Source: Mycobacterium sp. E2479 (lineage in GTDB: Bacteria > Actinomycetota > Actinomycetes > Mycobacteriales > Mycobacteriaceae). Taken from it: 64,000 nucleotides of DNA. Position 1 is the first letter of the stretch. Every line of letters begins with the position of its first letter. A program made the translations under genes and the position numbers. This document shows, in pieces, positions 10,738 to 21,106 of this stretch. The stretch is taken from contig NZ_LZJR01000096.1 in assembly GCF_001667925.1 (NCBI RefSeq), positions 1 to 64,000 on the forward strand, written 5' to 3'. The notes beneath the pieces are model-generated. The model worked only from the letters and a program-made list of their open reading frames with translations, ran no database searches and was not told where the DNA came from.

Positions 10738-13700
10738 ATGTCGACTGCTATTCATGACGAAAAACTCGACCGTCGCATCGAGCAACTCATTGCCAACGAC
10801 CCTCAGTTCGCGGCCGCCCGGCCTGACCCCGCCATCACCGCGGCCCTCGAAAAGCCCGGGCTGCGGCTGCCCCAGATCATTCGGACGGTGCTGGATGGTT
10901 ACGCCGACCGGCCGGCGCTGGCGCAGCGCGTCGTCGAGTTCGTCAAAGATGCCAAGACCGGACGCACGTCGGCCGAGCTGCTCCCCAGCTTCGCGACCAT
11001 CACGTATGGCGAGCTGGGCGAACGGGTTTCGGCCCTCGGCCGGGCCTGGCTCAGTGATTCGGTGAGCCCCGGCGACCGCGTCTGTGTGCTGGGCTTCAAC
11101 AGCGTCGACTACGCCACCATCGACATTGCGCTGGCCACAATCGGAGCGGTGTCAGTGCCGTTGCAGATAAGCGCGGCGATCACGTCGCTGCAGCCGATCG
11201 TCGCCGAGACCGAGCCCAGTTTGATCGCGTCGAGCGTCAACCAGCTGACCGACGCGGTGGAGCTGATCCTGCGCGGCGATCACACGCCCGCCAAGCTCGT
11301 CGTGTTCGACTACCAGCCCGAGGTCGACGACCAGCGCGAGGCGGTGGACAGCGCCGTGGCGCGGCTGGCCGATACCGACGTGACCGTCGAGGCGCTCGCC
11401 GACGTGCTGCAGCGCGGGAAGGACCTGCCAGCCGTTGCTGAGCGGGAGACCGACGAGGACTCGCTGGCGCTGCTGATCTACACCTCCGGTAGCACCGGCG
11501 CGCCCAAGGGCGCGATGTACCCGCAGAGCAACGTCGGCAAGATGTGGCGCCGCGGCAGCAAGAACTGGTTCGGCGAGAGCGCCGCGTCGATCACCCTCAA
11601 CTTCATGCCGATGAGTCACGTCATGGGACGCGGAATCCTCTACGGCACCTTGGGCAATGGCGGCACCGCCTACTTCGCGGCCCGCAGTGATCTGTCCAGA
11701 TTGCTCGAGGACCTCGAGCTGGTGCGCCCCACCGAGCTGAACTTCGTCCCGCGCATCTGGGAGACGCTGTTCGGTGAATTCCAGCGCCAGGTCGAGCGGC
11801 GACTCTCCGACGGCTCGGACCGCGAGGCTGTGGAGGCCGAGGTGCTGGCCGAGCAGCGGCAGTACCTGCTGGGCGGGCGCTTCATCTTCGCGATGACCGG
11901 CTCGGCGCCCACCTCCCCGGAGTTGCGGACGTGGGTCGAAGCCCTGCTCGAGATGCACCTGCTGGACGGCTACGGCTCGACCGAGGCCGGAATGGTGTTG
12001 TTCGACGGCGAGATTCAGCGCCCGCCGGTCATCGACTACAAGCTGGTCGACGTTCCGGATCTCGGTTACTTCAGCACCGACCGGCCGCATCCGCGCGGTG
12101 AGCTGTTGCTGCGGACCGAGAACATGTTCCCCGGCTACTACAAGCGGGCCGAGACCACTGCCAACGTTTTCGACGAAGACGGCTACTACCGCACGGGTGA
12201 CGTGTTCGCCGAGATCGCCGCGAACCGGCTGGTGTACGTCGACCGCCGCAACAACGTGCTGAAGCTCGCGCAGGGCGAGTTCGTGACGCTGGCCAAGCTG
12301 GAGGCGGTGTTCGGCAACAGCCCGCTGATCCGCCAGATCTACGTCTACGGCAACAGCTCTCAGCCCTACCTGCTGGCCGTTGTGGTGCCGACCGAAGAGG
12401 CCCTGGGCCAAAGCGCCGAGACGGGGCTGGAATCGCTCAAGCCGCAGATTGCCGACTCGCTGCAGAAGGTCGCCAGAGAGACCAACCTGCAGTCCTACGA
12501 GGTGCCGCGCGACTTCATCATCGAGACCACCCCGTTCACGCTGGAAAACGGTCTGCTGACCGGGATCCGCAAGCTGGCGTGGCCGAAGCTGAAGCAGCAC
12601 TACGGCGAACGGCTCGAGCAGATGTACGCCGACCTGGCCGCGGGACAGGCCAACGAACTGGCCGAACTGCGCCGCAGTGGCGCCGAGGCGCCGGTGCTGC
12701 AGACCGTGAGCCGGGCCGCAGCCGCCATGCTGGGGGCCGCGACCAGCGATCTGTCCCCCGACGCGCACTTCACCGATCTGGGTGGAGACTCGTTGTCGGC
12801 GTTGACATTCGGCAACCTGCTGCGTGAGATCTTCGACATCGACGTGCCGGTGGGTGTCATCGTCAGCCCGGCCAACGACCTGGCGGCCATCGCCGCCTAC
12901 ATCGAGGCCGAGCGGCAAGGCTCCAAGCGGCCGACATTCGCGGCCGTGCACGGGCGCGGCGCCACCACGGTGCACGCCGGCGACCTGACCCTGGACGAGT
13001 TCCTCGACGAGGCGACCCTGGCCGCCGCGCCGAGCCTGCCCAAGCCCGCCACCGAGGTGCGCACCGTGCTGCTCACCGGCGCGACCGGATTCCTGGGCCG
13101 CTACCTGGCACTGGACTGGCTCGAGCGGATGGACATGGTCGACGGCAAGGTCATCGCGTTGGTGCGGGCCCGCTCCGACGAGGAGGCACGCGCCCGGCTG
13201 GACAAGACCTTCGACAGCGGTGACCCGAAGCTGCTGGCGCACTACCAGGAGCTGGCCGCCGACCACCTCGAGGTCATCGCGGGAGACAAGGGCGAGGCCA
13301 ACCTCGGCCTGGATCAGGCAACCTGGCAGCGGCTGGCCGACACGGTCGACGTCATCGTCGACCCGGCGGCACTGGTCAACCACGTGCTGCCGTACAGCGA
13401 GCTGTTCGGGCCCAACGCCTTGGGCACCGCGGAACTGATCCGAATCGCGTTGACGTCCAAGCAAAAGCCGTACACGTACGTGTCGACGATCGGCGTGGGA
13501 GACCAGATGCAACCGGGTAAGTTCGTCGAGAACGCCGACATCCGCAAGATCAGCGCCACCCGCGAGATCAACGACAACTACGCCAACGGCTACGGCAACA
13601 GCAAGTGGGCCGGCGAGGTGCTACTGCGCGAAGCCCACGACCTGTGCGGGCTGCCCGTCACGGTGTTCCGCTGCGACATGATCCTGGCGGACACCACCTA

Positions 13701-14259
13701 CGCCGGACAGCTCAACCTGCCGGACATGTTCACCCGCCTGATGCTGAGCGTGGTCGCCAGCGGCATCGCGCCCGCTTCGTTCTACGAGCTCGACGCCGAG
13801 GGCAACCGGCAGCGGGCACACTACGACGGCCTGCCGGTCGAGTTCATCGCCGCGGCGATCTCGACGCTGGGAACGCAGATCACCGACAGCGACACCGGCT
13901 TCCAGACGTACCACGTGATGAACCCGTACGACGACGGCATCGGGCTCGACGAGTACATCGATTGGCTTGTCGAGGCGGGATATTCGATCGAGCGCATCCC
14001 CGACTACGCCGAGTGGCTGCGGCGGTTCGAGACCTCGCTGCGGGCCCTGCCGGATCGGCAGCGCCAATACTCGCTGTTGCCGCTGCTACACAACTACCAG
14101 CAGCCGGAAAAACCGATCAACGGCTCGATGGCACCCACCGATGTGTTCCGCGCGGCGGTGCAGGAAGCGAAGATCGGCCCCGACAAAGACATTCCACATG
14201 TGTCGGCTCCGGTCATCGTCAAGTACATCACCGACCTGCAGTTGCTCGGACTGCTCTGA
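10738..14259 (+). CDS. car: Carboxylic acid reductase (FadD9-type)
   Basis: Reduces carboxylic acids to aldehydes with ATP and NADPH. Three domains are visible in the 1173-aa protein. The N-terminal adenylation domain has [22 protein letters not shown] and YYRTGDVF. The phosphopantetheine carrier has Ser at ~685 in [10 protein letters not shown]. The C-terminal thioester reductase Rossmann domain begins [16 protein letters not shown] (~775) and has a Tyr-x3-Lys pair in YGNSK (~950). Length and order match mycobacterial CAR/FadD9 (Rv2590). It needs a phosphopantetheinyl transferase encoded elsewhere. The ATG has AAGGGATCC upstream. The gene is isolated, with its own likely promoter and a strong hairpin downstream. 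Confidence 0.96.
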   Translation: MSTAIHDEKLDRRIEQLIANDPQFAAARPDPAITAALEKPGLRLPQIIRTVLDGYADRPALAQRVVEFVKDAKTGRTSAELLPSFATITYGELGERVSALGRAWLSDSVSPGDRVCVLGFNSVDYATIDIALATIGAVSVPLQISAAITSLQPIVAETEPSLIASSVNQLTDAVELILRGDHTPAKLVVFDYQPEVDDQREAVDSAVARLADTDVTVEALADVLQRGKDLPAVAERETDEDSLALLIYTSGSTGAPKGAMYPQSNVGKMWRRGSKNWFGESAASITLNFMPMSHVMGRGILYGTLGNGGTAYFAARSDLSRLLEDLELVRPTELNFVPRIWETLFGEFQRQVERRLSDGSDREAVEAEVLAEQRQYLLGGRFIFAMTGSAPTSPELRTWVEALLEMHLLDGYGSTEAGMVLFDGEIQRPPVIDYKLVDVPDLGYFSTDRPHPRGELLLRTENMFPGYYKRAETTANVFDEDGYYRTGDVFAEIAANRLVYVDRRNNVLKLAQGEFVTLAKLEAVFGNSPLIRQIYVYGNSSQPYLLAVVVPTEEALGQSAETGLESLKPQIADSLQKVARETNLQSYEVPRDFIIETTPFTLENGLLTGIRKLAWPKLKQHYGERLEQMYADLAAGQANELAELRRSGAEAPVLQTVSRAAAAMLGAATSDLSPDAHFTDLGGDSLSALTFGNLLREIFDIDVPVGVIVSPANDLAAIAAYIEAERQGSKRPTFAAVHGRGATTVHAGDLTLDEFLDEATLAAAPSLPKPATEVRTVLLTGATGFLGRYLALDWLERMDMVDGKVIALVRARSDEEARARLDKTFDSGDPKLLAHYQELAADHLEVIAGDKGEANLGLDQATWQRLADTVDVIVDPAALVNHVLPYSELFGPNALGTAELIRIALTSKQKPYTYVSTIGVGDQMQPGKFVENADIRKISATREINDNYANGYGNSKWAGEVLLREAHDLCGLPVTVFRCDMILADTTYAGQLNLPDMFTRLMLSVVASGIAPASFYELDAEGNRQRAHYDGLPVEFIAAAISTLGTQITDSDTGFQTYHVMNPYDDGIGLDEYIDWLVEAGYSIERIPDYAEWLRRFETSLRALPDRQRQYSLLPLLHNYQQPEKPINGSMAPTDVFRAAVQEAKIGPDKDIPHVSAPVIVKYITDLQLLGLL

Positions 14260-14268
14260 GTTAGGTCA

Positions 14269-14313
14269 AACAGCAAGTCGCCCAGCCCGTTCGGGGCTGG
14301 GCGACTTGCTGTT
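14269..14313. terminator. Strong hairpin terminator after car
   Basis: Two perfectly complementary 20-base arms (14269-14288 and 14294-14313, beginning AACAGCAAGTCG) flank a 5-base GTTCG loop, 9 bases after the car stop. There is no long U-tract, as is common in mycobacteria. It sits between convergent genes, so it can serve car on the plus strand and the 14329-15033 gene on the minus strand. Confidence 0.85.
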
Positions 14314-14328
14314 CGTGTGTGCGCAAGA

Positions 14329-15033
14329 CTACTGCTGCGGGTGCGGCCAGCGCAGGTACGCGGCGTTGGAACCGGCCCCCGCACCCGACCCCGCACCGGC
14401 ACGATTACGGCGCCATCCCCGCTTGGGCTCGGCGTCGGCCGCGGATCGTGGCTTGGTCAGCGCGCCCGAGGAGACCTCAGCCGGTTCCTCGTAAGTCGCA
14501 TCCCGGTATGGCTCGACGACCGGCACCGCGGCGGGTTCGGCCGCCACCGGATGCACATCGCGCGCCAGCCGCACGGCGGTGCGGGCCAGCACCACGCCAC
14601 CCACGAAGACGATCAACGCGCCCAGGCCCGAGAAGTAGGTGATCTCGAGCACCGCACGCTTGCGGTCGGTCGCGGCAATCGGATCACCGGCGGAACCGAT
14701 TCCCAACAGCGGGGCGACCTGACGGCCCACGACGAACCAGGCACCGGCCAGCACCGCCAGCCAACCGCCCAGCATGGCGGCGACACGGTTCCCGGCGACC
14801 ACCAGCAACAGACCGCCCAGCACCGTCGCCGCGCCTGGCGCAACCTCGAGCCAGCCCCGGGCGGTACTCCACGCCCAGTCCCGGTCCGGTGTGTAGGCGA
14901 AATTGAAGTGCGGACCAACAAACGGTATTAACGCCCCCCAGGCTCCCAAAATGACCAGGAGCAATCCGCTGACCGCGCCGCGCGAACGCGGCATACTCAG
15001 CCCGCGGGTTCGGCCGTCTTCTGCGTATTTCAT
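14329..15033 (-). CDS. Conserved mycobacterial membrane protein (copy 1 of paralogous pair)
   Basis: A 234-aa protein with four hydrophobic segments (for example AVSGLLLVILGAWGALIPF and ITYFSGLGALIVFVGGVVLA) and a hydrophilic, Arg- and Ala-rich C-terminal tail. It is clearly paralogous to the product of 15700-16404: same length, same start (PRSRGAVSGLLL versus PRTRGALTGLLL), shared GWLEV.PGAA and GNR.....GGWLAV. The start ATG (15033) has GAGGGGATGTC upstream. I do not recognise a function. The topology suggests a small integral membrane protein with a cytoplasmic tail. Confidence 0.85.
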   Translation of the reverse strand: MKYAEDGRTRGLSMPRSRGAVSGLLLVILGAWGALIPFVGPHFNFAYTPDRDWAWSTARGWLEVAPGAATVLGGLLLVVAGNRVAAMLGGWLAVLAGAWFVVGRQVAPLLGIGSAGDPIAATDRKRAVLEITYFSGLGALIVFVGGVVLARTAVRLARDVHPVAAEPAAVPVVEPYRDATYEEPAEVSSGALTKPRSAADAEPKRGWRRNRAGAGSGAGAGSNAAYLRWPHPQQ

Positions 15034-15117
15034 GACATCCCCTCGTTGAATACCGGGTCGGATTCCGGCCTGGGCTGGTTACCCAGCGCCTTCCACTACT
15101 AACCCACGAGGCACCTG

Positions 15118-15141
15118 AAAGCCACCGCTGGTCGTGGCTTT
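15118..15141 (-). terminator. Candidate terminator after the DUF1304 gene
   Basis: A perfect 8-base inverted repeat, AAAGCCAC at 15118-15125 and GTGGCTTT at 15134-15141 with an 8-base loop, lies 20 bases past the minus-strand stop at 15162. The stem ends in TTT when read on the minus strand. It is short, so confidence is moderate. Confidence 0.45.
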
Positions 15142-15161
15142 TGAGGCTGGTGAGACTGGTG

Positions 15162-15548
15162 TTACTTCTGAAGACCCAGCCACAGGAGGACGATTGCGAT
15201 CACCGGCAAGGTGCCTTGCGTCGCGGCGGCGCGCGCCTTTTTGTGATCGGAGGCGACCAGAACCATCGCGGCCGCGGCCATCGATCCGACGCCGGCGAAG
15301 ACGAGCGACGCTCCAACACCTAAGTGCCCCATGGCAACTGCCACGATGCCCACACCGGTGACGATGGCCAGGAACAGGTTGTAGAAGCCCTGATTGAAGG
15401 CGAGCAGCTTGGTGGTTTCTGCTTCGGCCTCCGTGATGCCGAAGGTGGCGCGGGTGCGCGGCGAGGTCCAGGTCAACGATTCCATCACAAAGATGTAGAT
15501 ATGCAGCAACGCCGCCAACGCGGCGAACAGCAAGGCGGTGGTGATCAT
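15162..15548 (-). CDS. DUF1304 family membrane protein
   Basis: A 128-aa protein of four predicted transmembrane helices with the DUF1304 layout: an N-terminal helix ending HIYIFVMESLTW, then LLAFNQGFYNLFLAI, and two further helices. The Asn-Gln-Gly-Tyr/Phe-Asn element is the family hallmark. The biochemical role of DUF1304 is not known to me. It lies between the two paralogous 234-aa membrane protein genes on the same strand, with 128 and 151 base gaps and its own hairpin, so it is probably a separate transcription unit. Confidence 0.85.
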   Translation of the reverse strand: MITTALLFAALAALLHIYIFVMESLTWTSPRTRATFGITEAEAETTKLLAFNQGFYNLFLAIVTGVGIVAVAMGHLGVGASLVFAGVGSMAAAAMVLVASDHKKARAAATQGTLPVIAIVLLWLGLQK

Positions 15549-15653
15549 CGCTCCTCCTCGCCGGTCCGGCGCTGCGCCGCGGACGAATTCCGCATGTCTG
15601 GGCGCCGCTGAACATTACCGACCGGCGGCTACCCGGGCCAGCCTGGCGCGAAA

Positions 15654-15684
15654 AGGCACCGGTAGCCCGGAGCCACCGGTGCCT
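15654..15684 (-). terminator. Intrinsic terminator after the second 234-aa membrane protein gene
   Basis: Perfect 10-base arms (AGGCACCGGT at 15654-15663, ACCGGTGCCT at 15675-15684) flank an 11-base loop, 16 bases after the minus-strand stop at 15700. On the minus strand the stem is followed by TTTTC, giving a short U-tract. This is one of the few canonical-looking terminators in the window. Confidence 0.75.
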
Positions 15685-15699
15685 CTCGCCTTACTTCGA

Positions 15700-16404
15700 T
15701 TACCGCGCGGCGCCTACGTGGTGGTTCCGACGGAACAGGCCACCGCCGGTGCGACGACGGAACAGGCCGCCGCCGCGCCCGCGGGGCTCCGGTTCGGCCG
15801 CCACGGCGTCCGACCGCGCGCCTGCCGGCGCTCCTGCCGGGACGCGGCCCTCGTCGTACATGGCCGGTTCAGCCGCCGGCACGGCCTCGCCCGCCGCCGG
15901 CGCCGGTTCTGTCATCACGACGTCTCGTGCATGGCGAACGGCCAGCCGTGCCACCGCGGCGCCGCCCAAAAACACGATCAGAGCGCCCAGGCCCGTGAAG
16001 TAGGTGACCTCGAGCAGGGCTCGCTTCAGGTCCGTCGCCGCCATCGGTTGACCGATGTCGCCGATGCCGAGCGTCGACGCGAACGCGCGGCCGACCACGA
16101 ACCAGGCGCCGCCCGCGACGGCCAGCCAGCCGCCGAACACCGCGCTGGCACGGTTACCGGACATGAGCACCAGCAAGCCGCCGACCGCTGCCGCGGCGCC
16201 CGGGAGCACCTCCAGCCAGCCCTTGGCCGTGGTCCACGTCCATGCCGGATCCGCCATGTACGCCCAATCGATGTTGGGCCCGAAGAACGGCACCAATGCG
16301 CCCCACGCACCCAGAAGAATCAGCAATAACCCGGTTAGCGCGCCGCGGGTACGTGGCATGTACAGCGCGCCAGGGCGGTCGTAGTCGTGGCTCGTGGTCC
16401 TCAT
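15700..16404 (-). CDS. Conserved mycobacterial membrane protein (copy 2 of paralogous pair)
   Basis: From the ATG at 16404, preceded by a perfect AAGGAGG, the product is 234 aa, exactly as long as its paralogue at 14329-15033. It has the same four-helix plan (GALTGLLLILLGAWGALVPF, VTYFTGLGALIVFLGGAAVA) and a divergent Ala/Pro/Arg-rich tail. A longer in-frame start at 16620 adds a non-conserved Pro-rich stretch before this ribosome site and is rejected. Function unknown. The pair probably arose by duplication, with the DUF1304 gene between the copies. Confidence 0.85.
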   Translation of the reverse strand: MRTTSHDYDRPGALYMPRTRGALTGLLLILLGAWGALVPFFGPNIDWAYMADPAWTWTTAKGWLEVLPGAAAAVGGLLVLMSGNRASAVFGGWLAVAGGAWFVVGRAFASTLGIGDIGQPMAATDLKRALLEVTYFTGLGALIVFLGGAAVARLAVRHARDVVMTEPAPAAGEAVPAAEPAMYDEGRVPAGAPAGARSDAVAAEPEPRGRGGGLFRRRTGGGLFRRNHHVGAAR

Positions 16405-16650
16405 CGGAACCTCCTTCAGACAGATATGACTGCTGTGAGGCTGGTTACCCGACGGCACCGCGGTATAACCGGTCACGCGGTGCGCAAATGTTTGCTGGGG
16501 TCGCTTTGGCGGGGGGTGGACCTGGCCGGCCGCTGGCTTGGGATCAGCGGGCGGGTGGGTCTGAGCTGGCCCGCGGCCGGATAGGGCGAACGTATGGCAC
16601 GGTCGCGACGCAAAGGTCACGATTCGGCCGCGATTTGTCGCAGGAGGTCG

Positions 16651-17709
16651 CTAGTCGAACAGACCGGCCTGGCCGAAGCCGGTGACCCCGGCCGGCGGGG
16701 TAATGCCGAGGTGTGTCCAGGCCTGGGCGGTGGCCACCCTGCCCCGCGGCGTCCGTGCCACCATGCCGGCGCGCACCAGGAACGGTTCGCACACCTCCTC
16801 GACGGTGGCGGCCTCCTCGCCCACCGCCACCGCCAGCGTCGACACCCCTACCGGGCCGCCGCCGAAGTTGCGGGTCAGCGCCGAGAGCACCGCCCGGTCC
16901 AGCCGGTCCAGGCCCAGCTCATCGACGTCGTAGACGGCCAGCGCGGCCTTGGCGATGTCACGGGTGATCACGCCGTCGGCGCGCACCTCGGCGAAGTCAC
17001 GCACCCGGCGCAACAGCCGGTTGGCGATTCGCGGTGTCCCGCGTGAGCGCCGGGCGATCTCCTCGGCCGCGTCAGCGCCGAGTTCGACGCCCAGGATCCC
17101 GGCGGAGCGGGACAGCACCCGCTCCAACTCCGAGGGCTCGTAAAAGTCCATATGCGCGGTGAAACCGAACCGATCCCGCAGCGGGCCGGTCAGCGCACCG
17201 GACCGGGTTGTCGCGCCGACCAGGGTGAACGGCGCCACCTCTAGCGGAATCGAGGTGGCCCCGGGACCCTTGCCGACCACGACGTCGACCCGGAAATCCT
17301 CCATGGCCAGGTACAGCATCTCCTCGGCGGAGCGGGCGATGCGGTGGATCTCGTCGATGAACAGCACGTCGTGCTCGACCAGGTTGGACAGCATCGCCGC
17401 CAGGTCGCCGGCGCGTTCCAGGGCCGGCCCCGACGTCATCCGCAGCGAGGAGCCGAGCTCGGCGGCGATGATCATCGCCAGGGACGTCTTGCCCAGGCCC
17501 GGCGGACCGGACAACAGGATGTGATCCGGTGTGCCGCCGCGGTTTTTGGCGCCTTCGAGGACGAGCTGCAGCTGCTCGCGGACCCGCGGCTGGCCGATGA
17601 ACTCGCGCAGCGAGCGCGGCCGCAGGCTGACGTCGATGTCGCCCTCTCCCGACACCAGCGCGCCGGAGACCTCCCGATCGGCGTAGTCGTCCCCGAAGTC
17701 CTCCGTCAT
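16651..17709 (-). CDS. ruvB: Holliday junction branch migration ATPase RuvB
   Basis: Hexameric AAA+ motor that drives branch migration of Holliday junctions together with RuvA. The 352-aa protein shows Walker A GPPGLGKT (~68-75), Walker [10 protein letters not shown] (~115-123), sensor sequence GATTRSG, and the C-terminal winged-helix region ([16 protein letters not shown]). The start overlaps the ruvA stop by 4 bases. It is the last gene of ruvCAB, the usual order. Confidence 0.97.
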   Translation of the reverse strand: MTEDFGDDYADREVSGALVSGEGDIDVSLRPRSLREFIGQPRVREQLQLVLEGAKNRGGTPDHILLSGPPGLGKTSLAMIIAAELGSSLRMTSGPALERAGDLAAMLSNLVEHDVLFIDEIHRIARSAEEMLYLAMEDFRVDVVVGKGPGATSIPLEVAPFTLVGATTRSGALTGPLRDRFGFTAHMDFYEPSELERVLSRSAGILGVELGADAAEEIARRSRGTPRIANRLLRRVRDFAEVRADGVITRDIAKAALAVYDVDELGLDRLDRAVLSALTRNFGGGPVGVSTLAVAVGEEAATVEEVCEPFLVRAGMVARTPRGRVATAQAWTHLGITPPAGVTGFGQAGLFD

Positions 17710-18308
17710 CGGGACTTACCCAGCATCGACAGGGCGGCGCGCAGGGCGGACGCGGTGGTGGCGTCGTGATCGGCGGCCAGCACCTTGTCGGTGGCTTCCT
17801 CGGCCTGCTTGACGGCGAAGCCCAGCCCGACCAACGCCTCCACCACCGGACCGCGTATCGCGTGGCCGTTGAGGGCCGCACCAGTCGATGGTTCCCCGGC
17901 CCCGAGGCCGGCACCGACCTTGTCACGCAATTCCAAGACCATCCGTTCGGCGCTGCGCTTGCCGATACCGGGCACCCGGGTCAGCGCGGTGACGTCACCG
18001 TCGTGCAGCGCCTGTCGCAGCGCCCCGGCGTCGTGCACGGCCAGGGTCGCCATCGCCAGCCGGGGCCCGACGCCCGACACCGACAGCAGCGTCAAGAACA
18101 GATCGCGGGTCTCGGTGTCGGCGAAGCCGTACAACGTCATCGAGTCCTCGCGGACGATCATTGCGGTGATCAGCCGGGCCTCGGCCCCGGTCCGCAGCGT
18201 GGACAGCGTCGTCGGAGTCGCGTTCACCCGGTAGCCGACGCCGGCGGCCTCGATCACCACATGATCGAGCGCCACCTCGAGGACCTCGCCGCGCACCGAG
18301 GCGATCAT
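17706..18308 (-). CDS. ruvA: Holliday junction DNA-binding protein RuvA
   Basis: Binds the four-way junction and loads RuvB. From the ATG at 18308 the protein is 200 aa, with an N-terminal OB-fold ([12 protein letters not shown]), two helix-hairpin-helix elements ([12 protein letters not shown] and [15 protein letters not shown]) and the C-terminal RuvB-binding domain. The start overlaps the ruvC stop (ATGA). The open frame extends upstream to 18884 only as a shadow inside ruvC. Confidence 0.97.
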   Translation of the reverse strand: MIASVRGEVLEVALDHVVIEAAGVGYRVNATPTTLSTLRTGAEARLITAMIVREDSMTLYGFADTETRDLFLTLLSVSGVGPRLAMATLAVHDAGALRQALHDGDVTALTRVPGIGKRSAERMVLELRDKVGAGLGAGEPSTGAALNGHAIRGPVVEALVGLGFAVKQAEEATDKVLAADHDATTASALRAALSMLGKSR

Positions 18309-18871
18309 CGCGCGGCCTTCAGCTTGGCATCCAACGTGGCCTTGTATCTTCGTCGCTGCTCGGCGGCCATCGCCTCGGCCGCGGCCATTCGGGCGATCAT
18401 CGGCGCCCGCCAACAATGACATATCGCCAACGCCAGCGCGTCGGCGGCGTCGGCCGGTGTCGGTTTGGCTTGCAGCGCAAGGATTTTGGTTACCATCGCG
18501 GTGACCTGCGCCTTGTCGGCCGCGCCGTTGCCGGTGACCGCGGCCTTGACCTCGCTGGGCGTGTGGAAGTGCACGTCGATGCCGCTCTTGGCCGCCGCCA
18601 GCGCGACGACACCACCGGCCTGGGCGGTGCCCATCACCGTCGACACGTTGAGTTGAGAGAAGACCCGCTCGATCGCCACCACGTCCGGCTGGTGGGTGGC
18701 CAGCCAATGCTCGACGGCATCGCTGATGTTCAGCAACCGCTCGGCTAGCGGCGCGTCCGACGGTGTGCGCACCACGTCGACGTCGAGCGCGACCACGGTG
18801 CGCCCGCGCCCGCTTTCGACGACCGACAGCCCGCACCGGGTCAGGCCGGGATCGACGCCCATCACCCGCAT
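18305..18871 (-). CDS. ruvC: Holliday junction resolvase RuvC
   Basis: Endonuclease that resolves Holliday junctions. The product from ATG 18871 is 188 aa. The four catalytic acidic residues are present at D7 ([10 protein letters not shown]), E68 (VAIERVF), D141 and D144 ([11 protein letters not shown]). The upstream in-frame extension to 18943 is not conserved in family members and was rejected. First gene of ruvCAB. Confidence 0.97.
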   Translation of the reverse strand: MRVMGVDPGLTRCGLSVVESGRGRTVVALDVDVVRTPSDAPLAERLLNISDAVEHWLATHQPDVVAIERVFSQLNVSTVMGTAQAGGVVALAAAKSGIDVHFHTPSEVKAAVTGNGAADKAQVTAMVTKILALQAKPTPADAADALALAICHCWRAPMIARMAAAEAMAAEQRRRYKATLDAKLKAAR

Positions 18872-19052
18872 TACCCGCTCCCACCTAGTAGAACAGCTGT
18901 TCGATACCCTAGCGGCCGACACGGACACGCCCGGGCAGGACACGCGGCCACGCCGCCGATTCCCGCGGTGATGTTAAAGCGCCGAACCCGACGCGAAGCT
19001 GTTAGCTTTAGCACCACGTTCGCTCGAGCAGCGTGGCAACGGAGGGGTTGGC

Positions 19053-19664
19053 GTGGGATCTCTGCTGGTCTTGATCGCCGTGGTGCTCTTGATCGCGTCC
19101 ATCGTGGTGCTGGTGGTGGCTTTGCGGCGACCCAAGCAGCCGGCCCGGCCCGGCGGGCGCCGGGACCCGCTATCCGCCGACGCGATGCCGCAGTTCGGGC
19201 CCCGCCAACTCGGACCCGGCGCCATCGTCAGCTACGGCGGCGTGGACTACATCGTGCGCGGTTCGGTCACCTTCCGCGAGGGACCCTTCGTGTGGTGGGA
19301 GCACCTGCTGGAAGGCGGCGACCAGCCGCTCTGGTTCAGCGTCGAGGAGGACGACGGACGCCTGGAACTGGCCATGTGGGTCACCCGTAAGGACGTGTCA
19401 CTGCGCCCCGGCGACCAGTACGTCGTCGACGGCGTGACGTTTCACGAGTCCGAACGCGGCCGCGCGTCCTACACGACCGAAGGCACCACGGGCCTGCCGG
19501 CCGGCGGTGAGATGGAGTTCGTCGACTGCGCCAACGCCGACGAGTCGGCGCTGCTGTCGTTCGAGCGCTGGGCCCCGGACATGCCCTGGGAGGTATCGAC
19601 GGGCAAGTCCGTCTCGCCGGGCGAAATCACGGTGTATTCGGCGCCCCCACCCGGCTCGGCGTAG
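19053..19664 (+). CDS. DUF4178 protein with N-terminal membrane anchor (Rv2597-like)
   Basis: A 203-aa protein starting at GTG 19053 (GGAGGGG upstream). It has one N-terminal transmembrane helix (LLVLIAVVLLIASIVVLVVAL), a basic stretch, and a soluble DUF4178 domain rich in beta strands (VSYGGVDYIVRGSVTFREGP, WFSVEEDDGRLELAMW). It is the first gene of a five-gene plus-strand operon ending with the spermidine-synthase-like gene. DUF4178 proteins recur with DUF350 and spermidine-synthase-like proteins in other bacteria, which suggests a shared envelope-linked function. The biochemical role is unknown. Confidence 0.85.
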   Translation: MGSLLVLIAVVLLIASIVVLVVALRRPKQPARPGGRRDPLSADAMPQFGPRQLGPGAIVSYGGVDYIVRGSVTFREGPFVWWEHLLEGGDQPLWFSVEEDDGRLELAMWVTRKDVSLRPGDQYVVDGVTFHESERGRASYTTEGTTGLPAGGEMEFVDCANADESALLSFERWAPDMPWEVSTGKSVSPGEITVYSAPPPGSA

Positions 19665-19680
19665 GCACCAGGTCTCCTCG

Positions 19681-20196
19681 GTGCCCCTTCATCAACTCGC
19701 CGTGACTCCGGCCGACGTATCCGGGGAAAGGCTGGGACTCGCACTCAACGCGCCCGCACCCGCGCCGCTGGCCAGCTGCCGCCTGGACCACCCCGCCGGT
19801 GGCGCCACGCTCCTGCTCGGCGTGCTCGGCGCGTCCCATGTCGTCGCGGTCGAACACGCCGCCGGCCGGTTTTCCGAGGAAATCTCTTGCACGGCACGCA
19901 ATCTCGGGGCCGACCTGCCAGAGCGCACCGACGCGCCCGGCTACAGCCTGCGCTCGCGTACCGACACTTACGACGAGGCGAGCTTTCGCCGGTTCGCGCA
20001 GGATCTGCGCGGCCGCTGCGCACACCGGGCGGGCTGGCTCGGCGGCACGTTCCCCGGCGATGACGCCGCGCTGACCGTGCTGGCCGCCCAACCCGACGGC
20101 GTCGGCTGGCGCTGGCAGACCTGGCACCTGTATCCGGGCCGTCCCCCGGGCAACGGCGGAACGGCGGTTCACACGGCCAGCCGGTGGCGCCCGTGA
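19681..20196 (+). CDS. DUF2617 protein (Rv2598-like)
   Basis: A 171-aa soluble protein starting at GTG 19681, 16 bases after the previous stop. It is rich in beta strands and has the DUF2617 pattern, including [15 protein letters not shown] and the C-terminal [11 protein letters not shown]. Longer in-frame starts run back into the DUF4178 gene and are rejected. Function unknown; context ties it to the operon with DUF4178, DUF4247, DUF350 and the spermidine-synthase-like protein. Confidence 0.8.
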   Translation: MPLHQLAVTPADVSGERLGLALNAPAPAPLASCRLDHPAGGATLLLGVLGASHVVAVEHAAGRFSEEISCTARNLGADLPERTDAPGYSLRSRTDTYDEASFRRFAQDLRGRCAHRAGWLGGTFPGDDAALTVLAAQPDGVGWRWQTWHLYPGRPPGNGGTAVHTASRWRP

Positions 20197-20624
20197 GCCG
20201 CAACCGCCTGTTCGTGATCGCCGGTGTGCTGGGCGCGGCCGGCGTGGCGTGCCTGATCTTCGGAATCATCTTGCTGCAGAAGAACATCGCCTCATATGTG
20301 GCCGGCCACTATCACGAGTACGCCCGCGACGTGAACGGGACTCGCTACCAGTGCAGCGGTTCGCCCGAACAGGTGGCCGACTCGCTCGCCGACTACGCCC
20401 AACCCGCCGCGCGTGCCGCCAACGGCAAGACCGAGTACCTGCGCTACAGCAACAACATCGTGATCGTCGGGCCCGACGGGGGTTACCCGTGCAGCATCCG
20501 CGTCGAACCGCTGAGCGCCGGATACAGCCACGGCGCCTTCGTCTTCCTGGGCCCCGGGTTTTCCCCCGGATCCCCGTCGGGCGGCGCCGGTGGCACCCCC
20601 GGCGGCCCCGGCGGAATCAAGTGA
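20193..20624 (+). CDS. DUF4247 protein with membrane anchor (Rv2599-like)
   Basis: A 143-aa protein. I take the GTG at 20193, which overlaps the preceding stop as GTGA and gives the start MSRNRLF as in M. tuberculosis; the GTG at 20184 is an alternative. It has one N-terminal hydrophobic helix, an exported-looking domain with two cysteines (YQCSGSP and YPCSIRV) that could form a disulfide, the [14 protein letters not shown] segment typical of DUF4247, and a Gly/Pro-rich C terminus. Function unknown. Confidence 0.8.
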   Translation: MSRNRLFVIAGVLGAAGVACLIFGIILLQKNIASYVAGHYHEYARDVNGTRYQCSGSPEQVADSLADYAQPAARAANGKTEYLRYSNNIVIVGPDGGYPCSIRVEPLSAGYSHGAFVFLGPGFSPGSPSGGAGGTPGGPGGIK

Positions 20625-20650
20625 CTCCCACCATCGCAAAGGAGAGCACC

Positions 20651-21106
20651 ATGTACCTCGCCGTCGAGATCGGCACCGTCGACCTCAACCCCGTGCTGAA
20701 AGGCGCGGTCGCGACGATCCTGTACTTCGTCGTCGGCATGGCCGTGCTTCTCATCGGGTTCTACGCCGTCGACGTGCTGACCCCGGGGAAGTTGCGCCAG
20801 CTGGTGTTCATCGACCGCCGGCCCAACGCCGTGGTGATCGCGGGCGCGATGTACATCGCCCTGACCGTCGTCATCATCACGGCCATCGCCAACAGCTACA
20901 GCCAGCTGGGTCAGGGACTCCTCGGCGTGGCCGTGTACGGGTTGATGGGCGTGATCCTGCTGGGGGTGGCGCTGCTGGCGGTGCACCTGCTGATACCGGG
21001 CAGCTTCCACGAGCACATCGACGAGCCGGCGCTGCATCCGGGATCGTTCGCCGTGGCGCTGATACTGCTCGCCGTGGGAGGGGTGACCGCGGCGGCGGTG
21101 TCATGA
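20651..21106 (+). CDS. DUF350 family membrane protein (Rv2600-like)
   Basis: A 151-aa integral membrane protein starting at ATG 20651 with AAAGGAGAG upstream. It has four hydrophobic helices ([77 protein letters not shown]). The motif [12 protein letters not shown] is typical of DUF350 (YjfL-like). These families are often encoded beside spermidine-synthase-like and DUF4178 genes. The stop overlaps the next start (ATGA). Role unknown. Confidence 0.85.
   Translation: MYLAVEIGTVDLNPVLKGAVATILYFVVGMAVLLIGFYAVDVLTPGKLRQLVFIDRRPNAVVIAGAMYIALTVVIITAIANSYSQLGQGLLGVAVYGLMGVILLGVALLAVHLLIPGSFHEHIDEPALHPGSFAVALILLAVGGVTAAAVS

Noticed and set aside
11152..13512. 786-codon open frame on the minus strand across car
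   Set aside because: It is antisense to a fully recognised carboxylic acid reductase, and its product is a low-complexity Gln/Arg/Val/Gly-rich sequence with no domain. This is a typical high-GC shadow.
16405..16650. Possible extra gene or N-terminal extension between ruvB and the 234-aa membrane protein
   Set aside because: The open frame to 16620 is Pro/His-rich and precedes a perfect ribosome site at 16404. Nothing else in the gap looks coding.
18872..19052. VapBC-type toxin-antitoxin pair expected from M. tuberculosis gene order
   Set aside because: The gap is only about 180 bases and contains no open frame resembling VapB or VapC.
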